DNA of 5,901 nt, taken from Bacteroidota bacterium (GTDB lineage: Bacteria > Bacteroidota > Bacteroidia > Cytophagales > Cyclobacteriaceae). The stretch is taken from positions 1 to 5,901 of the forward strand of contig QGUY01000242.1 in NCBI GenBank assembly GCA_003242315.1, in the 5' to 3' direction. The translations under genes and the position numbers were made by a program. Positions within the stretch are counted from its first letter, which is position 1, and each line of letters opens with the position of its first letter. Positions 1 through 5,901 of this stretch are shown here, one piece after another. The notes below the pieces were generated by a model. That model was given only the letters and a program-made list of their open reading frames with translations, was not told the origin of the DNA and made no database searches.

Positions 1-2448
1 TTCGAGGTTGATCGTTTGTACCGACTTGCCCTTTCCTTTACCCTTGGAAACCTCTACCTCTACTTCCGGACTTTCCGCAGTGGAGACATACACCAGGCGT
101 GAACCAATCGACTCAGTGATGAAAATGAATTCCTTATCGACAGTGGTGGTCTCTATCTCGAACCGCTTCACCATGTGCTGCTTGCTTTCGCCGTCAACAT
201 ATATGGCGGTCACGACCCGATCAGGATGGAATTTTTCCACCAGCATCGTACGCTCAGATTCGTATCGATTCGTCAGGTCGTAGTTCGTGATGCGGTACGA
301 CCCGTTCCGCATGAAGGCGATAATCTTGTCCTCGCCATCGAATTTTCCGAGATACTTGCCGCGGCCATCCTTGTTCAGGCGACCAGCCGCATCGTCATAC
401 CAGAGGTCAAGCTTGCTGAGCGTGGAACTTCCCGGCTTGAGAAACTCGACTTTCCGAACAGGGTACTTTGTCACCGTGTTACCACGACTACCCCGACCCT
501 TTACTTCAAGCTCGGCAAAGTCGAATTCAAATACCTTTTTCCGCGCTGTGCTCGACTGCGAAAGCTTTATGAGTACCGTCTCCGCTTCCCCATTCGGATT
601 GCCGGAAACGTAGTGGATCTTCGAATTTTGGTGTGGCGTTGCTATGTCATATTCCTTATCACGCGTAACACCAGGCATTGCAAATCGCTTGGCGAAGGTC
701 TTGCCGGTTGCACCATCCGTGTATATGACGTTGTAGACCATCCGATCGTCGCCCTTCTTCCAGACGCCGGCGTACAGGATATCCTTACCCATAAACACCT
801 TCTCCTGGATACGGGAAACCCGCGCCTTCCCATCCTTGCGGATTACGATAATGTCGTCCAGCTCGGAGCAGTCGCAGATGTACTCGTCGCGACGCAGCCC
901 CCAGCCTGCAAAGCCGTCTGCCCTATTCACGTAGAGCTTCTGGTTGGTAGCAATAACTTCCGCTGCTGCAATGGATTGGAAGCTCTTAATTTCAGTACGG
1001 CGCTCACGACCCTTCCCGTACTTCTCGAGCAGGTTGTTGAAATACGCGATGGCGTAGTCGGTCAGATGACGGAGATTATGCTGGGTGGTCTTGAGTTGAT
1101 TTTCGAGGTCCTTCAGCATTTCGTCCGCCTTGAACGAGTCGTACTTCGAAATACGTTTGATCTTGATCTCGGTCAGTTTAACGATGTCGTCAGTCGTTAT
1201 CTCCCGATAAAATTGCTTTTTGTAGGGCTTCAGGCCTTTATCGATCGTTTCAATGACCTCTTCCCAGGTCTCGCATTCCTCGATATTTCGATAAATCCGT
1301 TTCTCGATAAAAATCTTCTCCAGGGAGGAAAACAGAATTTTTTCCTGCAATTCCCCTTTGAGAATCTGAAGCTCCTGTTTGAGAAGATTCAGGGTATAAT
1401 TCGTATTGTACTTCAGAATCTCATTTACCCCCATGAACCGCGGCTTGTCCTCAACGATCACGCACGCGTTAGGGGAAATGGAAACTTCGCAATCAGTAAA
1501 TGCATACAGAGCGTCTATTGCAATTTCCGGCGACTGTCCCGACTGCAAATTGATCACAATCTCAACATCCTTCGCCGTGTTGTCCACCACCTGCCGAATC
1601 TTGATCTTACCCTTCTCACTCGCTTTTACGATCGATTCGATTAAAGACGTAGTTGTGGTAGTATATGGTATTTCTCTGATTACGAGTGTTTTCTTATCCA
1701 GTATTTCAATTTTCGCACGAACTCTAATCCTACCTCCCCGTTGACCTTGATTGTATTCTGAGAAGTCGGCGATACCGCCTGTTGGGAAGTCGGGGTAGAT
1801 CTTTGGATTCTTTCCTTTGAGGATGTCTATCGACGCTTTGATCAGCTCACAGAAGTTGTGGGGCATAATCTTGGTCGACAAGCCCACGGCGATACCTTCC
1901 ACGCCCTGCGCCAACAGCAACGGAAACTTCACCGGTAGGGTGACCGGCTCCTTTTTGCGGCCATCGTACGACAGTTGCCATTTGGTTGTCTGGGGATTGT
2001 ATACAACCTCGTGCGCAAACTTCGACAGCCGCGCTTCGATGTACCGTGGCGCTGCGGCGCTGTCTCCTGTACGGACATCACCCCAGTTACCCTGAGTATC
2101 AAACAACAGTTCCTTCTGGCCGATGTTCACGATAGCCTCCCCTATGGCCATGTCACCGTGGGGGTGATACTGCATCGTGCTCCCGATGATGTTCGCCACC
2201 TTGTTAAAGCGGCCGTCGTCCATCTCCCAGATCGCGTGCATAATGCGCCGCTGTACGGGCTTGAAACCATCTTCAATCCGGGGCACGGCGCGTTCCAGGA
2301 TGACGTACGATGCGTAGTCAAGAAACCAGTTCTCGTATAAACTGTCCAGGGCAATGACCTCATGAGGCGCTTCGCCACTCCCATTAACGGATGGCGCAGG
2401 CTCTGTTTTCTTTGTCCTGGGTTTATCGGTTTGCTTTTTCTTGCTCAT
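1..2448 (-). CDS. parC: DNA topoisomerase IV subunit A (ParC), C-terminus cut by window edge
   Basis: This is the DNA-cleaving and rejoining subunit of topoisomerase IV, which would pair with ParE from the same operon to decatenate chromosomes in the cytoplasm. The frame is open from ATG at 2448 to base 1 (816 codons, no stop). A Lys/Pro-rich tail (about residues 1-30) precedes the winged-helix/tower breakage-reunion core (about 30-490). That core shows the motif YHPHGD at 94-99, GNWG at 120-123 and AAPRYIEARL with catalytic Tyr136 preceded by Arg135. The motif EGIAVGLSTKIMPHN and the PTGGIADF segment follow. A beta-pinwheel C-terminal domain begins near residue 490, with a degenerate GyrA-box-like KGRGSRG at 650-656. 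Wording such as GDSAAAPRY and LRRDEYICDCSELDDII matches Bacteroidota ParC rather than GyrA. The start lies 23 bases after the upstream gene's stop, with no Shine-Dalgarno. Positions equivalent to E. coli GyrA Ser83 and Asp87 are Met100 and Glu104. From memory of the family, only a short tail is missing. Confidence 0.95.
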   Translation of the reverse strand, partial: MSKKKQTDKPRTKKTEPAPSVNGSGEAPHEVIALDSLYENWFLDYASYVILERAVPRIEDGFKPVQRRIMHAIWEMDDGRFNKVANIIGSTMQYHPHGDMAIGEAIVNIGQKELLFDTQGNWGDVRTGDSAAAPRYIEARLSKFAHEVVYNPQTTKWQLSYDGRKKEPVTLPVKFPLLLAQGVEGIAVGLSTKIMPHNFCELIKASIDILKGKNPKIYPDFPTGGIADFSEYNQGQRGGRIRVRAKIEILDKKTLVIREIPYTTTTTSLIESIVKASEKGKIKIRQVVDNTAKDVEIVINLQSGQSPEIAIDALYAFTDCEVSISPNACVIVEDKPRFMGVNEILKYNTNYTLNLLKQELQILKGELQEKILFSSLEKIFIEKRIYRNIEECETWEEVIETIDKGLKPYKKQFYREITTDDIVKLTEIKIKRISKYDSFKADEMLKDLENQLKTTQHNLRHLTDYAIAYFNNLLEKYGKGRERRTEIKSFQSIAAAEVIATNQKLYVNRADGFAGWGLRRDEYICDCSELDDIIVIRKDGKARVSRIQEKVFMGKDILYAGVWKKGDDRMVYNVIYTDGATGKTFAKRFAMPGVTRDKEYDIATPHQNSKIHYVSGNPNGEAETVLIKLSQSSTARKKVFEFDFAELEVKGRGSRGNTVTKYPVRKVEFLKPGSSTLSKLDLWYDDAAGRLNKDGRGKYLGKFDGEDKIIAFMRNGSYRITNYDLTNRYESERTMLVEKFHPDRVVTAIYVDGESKQHMVKRFEIETTTVDKEFIFITESIGSRLVYVSTAESPEVEVEVSKGKGKGKSVQTINLE

Positions 2449-2471
2449 GGTTTATTGCGTTAGGTCCGGTG

Positions 2472-2927
2472 TTACTGGCCGGAACCAGCCTCAATTTGTC
2501 TCAAATGGTGGCGCATATGCGACAGGTAATCTTCTGCGATGAACTTAAGGTCGTGTACCTCCTTCACGCCCTTGCTGGTATCGCACATCCTGCTGTACAT
2601 GGTTGAGTCCATCACGGTGAGTACGCGACTCACATGTCGGTTCAAAGCCTGCCACAAGGTTAGCAAGTCCTCACGGGGATAGTCGCGATACTGCGCCAAA
2701 CGCACCCACTCATCCTGGTTGTAGACGATGTGCGGTACGTCTTCATACTGTGAACGAATGAAGCGCTGGAGGTTGTTCTGAGCGGAATCAACCAGGTGAC
2801 CAAGAATTTCCACCGGGCTCCACTTCGCGGGATTCGGCTTGCGATAGAAAATCTCGTCGGGAATCGCCCTGATGTATGCGGCGGCCGCGTCAACCGTTTT
2901 GATGATTTCTTCAGCAATGAACTTCAT
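2472..2927 (-). CDS. DinB superfamily (DinB_2-like) putative metal-dependent protein
   Basis: This 151-aa soluble protein has the four-helix-bundle pattern of the DinB/YfiT superfamily. Supporting motifs are KWSPVEILGHLVDSAQNNLQRF (His44, in two parts: KWSPVEILGH then LVDSAQNNLQRF) and, near the C-terminus, DYLSHMRHHLRQI (His137, His140, His141). The expected metal-binding triad is His44, His137 and His141. Its length is normal for the family and no signal peptide or membrane helix is visible. Family members include thiol S-transferases of the bacillithiol type and many uncharacterised proteins. They are unrelated to DNA polymerase IV, which is also called DinB. The ATG overlaps the parE stop in an ATGA quartet (2924-2927), so translation is probably coupled to parE, and parC follows after 23 bases. 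The fold assignment is fairly secure. The substrate and any link to topoisomerase IV or DNA damage are unknown. Confidence 0.85.
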   Translation of the reverse strand: MKFIAEEIIKTVDAAAAYIRAIPDEIFYRKPNPAKWSPVEILGHLVDSAQNNLQRFIRSQYEDVPHIVYNQDEWVRLAQYRDYPREDLLTLWQALNRHVSRVLTVMDSTMYSRMCDTSKGVKEVHDLKFIAEDYLSHMRHHLRQIEAGSGQ

Positions 2928-4816
2928 GCCTCTTCAGGAACGGGTTCCTCCTCCACGACATCAAGCTCGATCCTCAGCCGGTCGATAATGAAATCCTGGC
3001 GTGTCTGCGAGTTCTTGCCCATGTAGAACTCCAGAATATCGCGCAGGTGGCTGTCCTTCGTCAGAATCACTGGCTGCAGCCTGATGTTCTCGCCGATAAA
3101 CGATCCAAACTCCTCGGGCGAAATCTCACCAAGTCCCTTGAAGCGGGTAATTTCAGGGCGACCACCCAGCTTGGCAATGGCCTGCCTGCGCTCTTCTTCG
3201 CTGTAACAGTAGATCGTTTCCTTCCTGTTACGAACCCGGAAGAGGGGCGTTTCCAGGATGAACACGTGGCCGGCCTTCACCAGGTCAGGGAAAAACTGCA
3301 GGAAGAAGGTGAGCAGCAGCAGGCGGATGTGCATGCCGTCAACATCAGCATCGGTCGCAATGATCACCTTGTTGTAGCGGAGTCCATCCAGCCCGTCTTC
3401 AATGTTCAGCGCGTGCTGCAGCAGGTTGAACTCTTCGTTCTCGTAAACAACCTTTTTGGTCAGTCCGAAACAGTTGAGGGGCTTGCCCCGCAAACTGAAT
3501 ACCGCCTGGGTTTCTACGTTACGCGACTTTGTTATCGATCCGCTGGCCGAATCTCCTTCTGTGATGAAGATCATCGACTCCTGCCCCTTAGGCTCCTTCT
3601 CGTCGTTGAAGTGGTATCGGCAATCGCGCAGCTTACGGTTGTGGAGGTTAGCCTTCTTCGCCCGCTCATTTGCGAGTTTCTTGATGCCCGCGATCTCCTT
3701 GCGCTCGCGTTCCGACTGCATAATCCGCTTCAATAGTGCGTCGGCAGTCTCGGCATTCTTGTGAAGGTAGATTTCAAGTTCTCGGGCTACAAAGTCGCCG
3801 ACATAATTCCGGATCGTCGGACCATCCGGGGCCATGTTGATGGACCCGAGCTTAGTTTTCGTCTGCGATTCGAAGACAGGCTCCTGCACGCGCAGCGAAA
3901 TGGCGCCGATAATGGACGCCCGGATGTCCGAAGCGTCGAAGTCTTTCTTATAAAATTCCCGGACGGCCCGCACAATACCCTCACGAAAGGCAGCGAGGTG
4001 TGTACCGCCCTGGGTAGTGTTTTGCCCGTTCACGAAGGAGTAATATTCCTCGCCGTATTGGTTGCCGTGGGTCAGCGCAATCTCGATATCGTTGCCCTTG
4101 ATGTGAATGATGGGATATCGAATTTCCTCGGCATCGACTTTTTGTTTCAGCAGGTCGAGGAGACCGTCCTTTGAATAGAACTTCCTCCCGTTGTAGTTGA
4201 TGGTGAGACCTGCATTCAGGAACGCGTAGTTCCACATGAGGTCGTCGAGATACTCCGGGATGAAGTGGTAGTTCTTGAACATCGTTCCGTCCGGCTCGAA
4301 CTCCACCAGCGTCCCGTTTTTCTCGGTGGTCTTGACGATTTTCGATTCCGATACCAGAATACCCTTCTTGAATTCGGCCATCTTGCTCTGGCCGTCGCGA
4401 AAAGCCTGGACCTTGAACCGGGCGGAAAGCGCGTTCACGGCTTTCGTACCGACGCCGTTCAGCCCGACGGACTTCTGAAAAGCACCAGAATCGTATTTCG
4501 CACCCGTGTTGATCTTGGAGACCACATCGACGACCTTTCCCAGGGGAATTCCGCGACCATAATCGCGAACGGTCACCTTCGAGTCGGTGATCGTTACATC
4601 GATCACCTTTCCGTACCCCATCATGTGCTCGTCGATGGAATTGTCGATGGTTTCCTTCACGAGGACATAGATCCCATCGTCCTTGGAGGAGCCGTCGCCA
4701 AGTTTTCCGATATACATACCGGGACGTAGCCGGATGTGCTCCCGCCAGTCGAGCGACTTAATACTGGCCTCCGTATATTCAAACAGGGATGAACCTTTCT
4801 CCGCAGCCTTGGCCAT
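2924..4816 (-). CDS. parE: DNA topoisomerase IV subunit B (ParE)
   Basis: This is the ATPase subunit of topoisomerase IV, complete at 630 aa, which is normal for ParE. The N-terminal GHKL ATPase shows RPGMYIG (31-37), KETIDNSIDE with catalytic Glu55 and Mg-binding Asn59, DYGRGIP (85-91) and the ATP-lid glycines VGLNGVGTKAVNA (117-129). The transducer domain has QGGTH (269-273) and QTKTKLG (318-324) with the switch lysine Lys322. The TOPRIM domain has EGDSASGS (420-427, Glu420), RGKPLN, the acidic triad DADVDG (Asp489, Asp491, Asp493) and RFKGLGEISPEEF (Lys560). EGDSASGS replaces the EGDSAGGS usual in GyrB and is what I recall for Bacteroidota ParE. The ParC-type partner downstream supports ParE over GyrB. 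The tail ends in an acidic stretch rich in Glu. The start ATG is followed by AKAAEKGSS and has no Shine-Dalgarno, only an A/T-rich leader. It is the first gene of the apparent parE-dinB-like-parC operon. Confidence 0.96.
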   Translation of the reverse strand: MAKAAEKGSSLFEYTEASIKSLDWREHIRLRPGMYIGKLGDGSSKDDGIYVLVKETIDNSIDEHMMGYGKVIDVTITDSKVTVRDYGRGIPLGKVVDVVSKINTGAKYDSGAFQKSVGLNGVGTKAVNALSARFKVQAFRDGQSKMAEFKKGILVSESKIVKTTEKNGTLVEFEPDGTMFKNYHFIPEYLDDLMWNYAFLNAGLTINYNGRKFYSKDGLLDLLKQKVDAEEIRYPIIHIKGNDIEIALTHGNQYGEEYYSFVNGQNTTQGGTHLAAFREGIVRAVREFYKKDFDASDIRASIIGAISLRVQEPVFESQTKTKLGSINMAPDGPTIRNYVGDFVARELEIYLHKNAETADALLKRIMQSERERKEIAGIKKLANERAKKANLHNRKLRDCRYHFNDEKEPKGQESMIFITEGDSASGSITKSRNVETQAVFSLRGKPLNCFGLTKKVVYENEEFNLLQHALNIEDGLDGLRYNKVIIATDADVDGMHIRLLLLTFFLQFFPDLVKAGHVFILETPLFRVRNRKETIYCYSEEERRQAIAKLGGRPEITRFKGLGEISPEEFGSFIGENIRLQPVILTKDSHLRDILEFYMGKNSQTRQDFIIDRLRIELDVVEEEPVPEEA

Positions 4817-4864
4817 AAAAATTAAGGTTGTTCAACAAAAAAATGCGATAGCGCCTGAATAACG

Positions 4865-4885
4865 GCATTTTCAGCCGCATTTTCA
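4865..4885. repeat. Direct repeat GCATTTTCA x2, 12-base period
   Basis: GCATTTTCA occurs at 4865-4873 and again at 4877-4885, separated by GCC. The copies are identical over 9 bases and lie about 50-70 bases upstream of the parE start. They could be a paired protein-binding site in the operon promoter or a chance tandem duplication. No known operator is recognised. Confidence 0.6.
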
Positions 4886-4889
4886 CCAT

Positions 4890-4906
4890 TTCGCACGCGT
4901 TCGCAC
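4890..4906. repeat. Direct repeat TTCGCAC x2, 10-base period
   Basis: TTCGCAC occurs at 4890-4896 and 4900-4906, ten bases (about one helical turn) apart. It follows the GCATTTTCA pair directly, so two different short direct repeats sit side by side upstream of parE. The repeat is visible in the sequence. A regulatory role is only inferred. Confidence 0.5.
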
Positions 4907-4940
4907 CTACAAATATTTATCAATAATCAACAAATAAACC

Positions 4941-4953
4941 GCTGATTATCAGC
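4941..4953. repeat. 13-base palindrome, possible weak terminator or operator
   Basis: GCTGATTATCAGC is a perfect inverted repeat with 6-base arms around one central base. It begins 25 bases after the stop of the membrane-protein gene, in the direction of that gene's transcription, and is followed by a T-rich stretch (GGTTTATTTGTTG on the minus strand). As RNA it folds only as a short, A/U-rich stem, so a terminator call is weak. As DNA it could equally be an operator half of the parE promoter. Confidence 0.35.
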
Positions 4954-4977
4954 TATTAGTTCAGGGGCAGTAAAACT

Positions 4978-5415
4978 TCAGGATTTACCAGCAAGTCGCT
5001 TGTAGCTAACGTAAAGTGGCCACGCGAAACTCCACAACAGGAGAAGTCCTATGCTGCCATACATAACGGGTTGGAGCCTGGAGTAGTCGTATTCCTCACC
5101 GCTGTTGTACAGGGCGACGAAGCCAATACCTACCATGAAAAAGATATTGAAGGTGATGACAAGGCCGTAGAACCACGACTTAAAATCTTCGCTGCGCACC
5201 ATGATCCGCGCTATGATGAACACCAGCACGTTGATGATGGTCAACAAGGCGAGTACCATGTAGAAAAACGTTTCGCGGCTGATCCGGAAGCTGCCCTCTA
5301 CTGTCTCTTGTACCACAACCTCTTCCCGCATGGAGGCATATCCGTATAACAAGGCCGCCGTGACGGCAAGAAGGGATAGAAACCAGACGCTCCTGAAAAT
5401 TCTGAGTACTACCAT
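4978..5415 (-). CDS. Hypothetical four-helix inner-membrane protein
   Basis: I do not recognise this 145-aa protein. It has four clear hydrophobic segments at about residues 6-27, 50-71, 82-103 and 117-137. The loop between helices 1 and 2 (28-49) is acidic (REEVVVQETVEG), and the loop between helices 2 and 3 is short with charged residues (RSEDFKSW). A polar stretch NSGEEYDYSR lies at 104-113, and the C-terminus is basic (YKRLAGKS). Positive residues at the N-terminus (R5, R8) and at the C-terminus suggest both ends lie in the cytoplasm. The coding assignment rests on the coherent membrane pattern and on the lack of a competing frame. The chosen ATG at 5415 puts helix 1 right at the N-terminus. 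The next Met (residue 29) would lose that helix. A 5-bp hairpin lies 7-19 bases before the start. The gene is transcribed divergently from the hydroxylase gene and is 161 bases upstream of parE on the same strand, so it is probably a separate transcription unit. Confidence 0.8.
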   Translation of the reverse strand: MVVLRIFRSVWFLSLLAVTAALLYGYASMREEVVVQETVEGSFRISRETFFYMVLALLTIINVLVFIIARIMVRSEDFKSWFYGLVITFNIFFMVGIGFVALYNSGEEYDYSRLQPVMYGSIGLLLLWSFAWPLYVSYKRLAGKS

Positions 5416-5421
5416 GGAGAG

Positions 5422-5434
5422 GGCAGTTGCTGCC
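5422..5434 (-). promoter_or_regulatory. Hairpin immediately upstream of the membrane-protein start codon
   Basis: GGCAG (5422-5426), loop TTG, CTGCC (5430-5434) form a perfect G/C-rich 5-bp stem with a 3-base loop. In the minus-strand transcript it ends only 6 bases before the ATG at 5415, where it could affect ribosome access. It has no following T-run, so it is not an intrinsic terminator. The structure is seen, and its effect is inferred. Confidence 0.4.
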
Positions 5435-5449
5435 TGACGATTGGGACAA

Positions 5450-5471
5450 AATTCGGGATTAATTCGGAATT
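5450..5471. repeat. Tandem 11-base repeat that is also a near-palindrome
   Basis: AATTCGGGATT (5450-5460) is followed directly by AATTCGGAATT (5461-5471), with 10 of 11 bases identical. The 22 bases read as a unit also form an inverted repeat with 9 of 11 pairs matching. The unit length is about one helical turn. It sits 35 bases upstream of the membrane-protein ATG and overlaps the best -7 candidate for that gene, as an operator would. Confidence 0.55.
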
Positions 5472-5539
5472 AAGTAATGGACTTTGGAGGAATTCTCTGA
5501 GGGGAAAAATCGTATTTTAGCAAATCGTCCACAAACACC

Positions 5540-5901
5540 ATGGACCTCAATCCCATTGTACTGTCCGTGCCGCTTTTCTTCATCCTCATCGGTGTGGAGT
5601 TGCTGATCGAGCGGTTTACGAAAAAGCGGCTGTACCAGCTACAGGACTCTATTGCCAACATCAGTTGTGGAATTACCCAGCAGCTGACGGGGCTGTTCCT
5701 GAAGGTGTTTGCCGTGGGCGCGTACCAATTTACTTACGAAAAGGCGGCGCTTTTTAGCCCGGATCCCAATACGTGGTGGTACTGGATAAGCCTGTTCCTG
5801 TTGGTCGACCTGGCTTATTACTGGGCGCACCGCATGAGTCATGAAATTAACCTCTTCTGGGGCGGTCATGTGGTCCACCATCAGAGTGAAGAATACAACC
5901 T
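5540..5901 (+). CDS. Fatty acid hydroxylase / sterol desaturase family protein, AGMO-like, C-terminus cut by window edge
   Basis: This is the first 120 residues of an integral-membrane di-iron oxygenase of the fatty acid hydroxylase superfamily (the FA_hydroxylase family). Hydrophobic helices lie at about residues 6-24, 43-62 and 79-96. The first two histidine boxes are present: HRMSH (His97, His101) and HVVHH (His110, His113, His114), followed by QSEEYN just before the edge. The spacing and the wording WAHRMSHEINLFW then HVVHHQSEEYN resemble animal alkylglycerol monooxygenase (TMEM195) and its bacterial relatives more than plant or yeast sterol desaturases. The likely reaction is O2-dependent hydroxylation of a lipid, but the substrate cannot be told from this half. 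The third histidine box should lie outside the window. The ATG at 5540 is preceded by an A-rich leader (ACAAACACC) without a Shine-Dalgarno. No earlier in-frame start gives a better N-terminus, and helix 1 begins at once. Confidence 0.9.
   Translation, partial: MDLNPIVLSVPLFFILIGVELLIERFTKKRLYQLQDSIANISCGITQQLTGLFLKVFAVGAYQFTYEKAALFSPDPNTWWYWISLFLLVDLAYYWAHRMSHEINLFWGGHVVHHQSEEYN

Larger units (their letters stand above)
4817..4977 (-). promoter_or_regulatory. Intergenic leader of the parE operon
   Basis: This 161-base A/T-rich gap has no credible ORF and lies upstream of parE, so it should carry the operon promoter. The Bacteroidota -7 element TAnnTTTG is matched only imperfectly on the minus strand. 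AATATTTG (4910-4917) and TTTATTTG (4931-4938) each have one mismatch, and neither has a clear TTTG at the -33 distance. A T7 run (minus strand, 4837-4843) and a small inverted repeat GTTGTTCAAC (4827-4836) lie just before the start codon. Direct repeats and a palindrome in the gap are listed separately. The promoter role is inferred from position, and the exact site is not resolved. Confidence 0.45.
5416..5539. promoter_or_regulatory. Divergent promoter region between membrane-protein and hydroxylase genes
   Basis: These 124 bases separate two divergently transcribed genes, so promoters for both should lie here. For the plus-strand gene, TATTTTAG (5513-5520) matches the Bacteroidota -7 consensus TAnnTTTG except at one base and ends 19 bases before the ATG. 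The nearest TTTG (5483-5486) is 26 bases further up, longer than the usual spacer. For the minus-strand gene, GAATTTTG (5447-5454) also has one mismatch and overlaps a tandem palindromic repeat. Neither start codon has a Shine-Dalgarno sequence at the right distance. The GGAGG at 5486-5490 is far too distant from the ATG at 5540. Confidence 0.45.

Noticed and set aside
175..1644. Plus-strand 489-codon open frame antisense to parC
   Set aside because: It lies wholly opposite the parC reading frame, which carries unmistakable family motifs. Its translation has no recognisable domain, so it is an antisense shadow despite its length.
3047..3736. Plus-strand 229-codon open frame antisense to parE
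   Set aside because: It is opposite the conserved TOPRIM part of parE, with no domain or promoter of its own.
3761..4174. Plus-strand 137-codon open frame, with a similar 154-codon one at 4265-4729
   Set aside because: Both are antisense to the parE ATPase and transducer domains and show no coherent protein features.
2924..4816. Alternative call as gyrB
   Set aside because: The EGDSASGS and ETIDNSIDEHMMGYGK wording, the 630-aa length and the ParC-type partner downstream fit ParE better than GyrB.
4834..4860. T7 run after a GCG-CTAT-CGC stem just before parE, as an intrinsic terminator
   Set aside because: The stem has only three pairs and lies about 20 bases before the parE start, so a functional terminator is unlikely.
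5639..5881. Minus-strand open frames opposite the hydroxylase gene, also at 5470-5661
   Set aside because: The plus-strand frame here has membrane helices and two histidine boxes. The minus frames have neither.
1..5901. A new multi-gene defence, mobile or secretion system
   Set aside because: All recognisable genes are housekeeping or ordinary lipid-enzyme families. There is no integrase, transposase, toxin pair, repeat array or tRNA to support such a claim.

Overview
The window looks like a housekeeping stretch of a Bacteroidota chromosome, most likely from the Cytophagales or a related order. The placement rests on three things: the ParE and ParC sequences carry wording I know from Bacteroidota topoisomerase IV, the start codons lack Shine-Dalgarno sequences and sit in A/T-rich leaders, and base composition is moderate. 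Species cannot be named from the sequence alone.

Most of the window (1-4816) is one minus-strand operon encoding both subunits of DNA topoisomerase IV. Reading in the direction of transcription (right to left), it starts with parE (complete, 630 aa, 4816-2924). A small DinB-superfamily gene follows (151 aa, 2927-2472), overlapping the parE stop by 4 bases. After 23 bases comes parC (2448-1), which runs off the left edge after 816 codons. ParE supplies the GHKL ATPase and TOPRIM metal site, and ParC supplies the DNA-cleaving tyrosine and the C-terminal pinwheel. Together they would form the A2B2 enzyme that separates linked daughter chromosomes. The DinB-like gene between them is tightly coupled to parE, but its function is unknown.

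A 161-base non-coding gap (4817-4977) lies upstream of parE. It holds short direct repeats and a small palindrome and should contain the operon promoter. Next is a minus-strand gene for an unrecognised four-helix membrane protein of 145 aa (5415-4978).

A 124-base divergent intergenic region (5416-5539) then separates that gene from a plus-strand gene starting at 5540. This last gene encodes the first 120 residues of a membrane fatty-acid hydroxylase/sterol desaturase family enzyme resembling alkylglycerol monooxygenase, and it is cut by the right edge. The divergent region carries a tandem 11-bp repeat that is itself nearly palindromic and a perfect 5-bp hairpin just before the membrane-protein start.

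I see no RNA gene, mobile element, CRISPR array or phage-like gene, and no convincing sign of a new defence or other multi-gene system. The points most worth a second look are the DinB gene inside the topoisomerase IV operon, the non-canonical quinolone-pocket residues in ParC, and the structured divergent promoter region.
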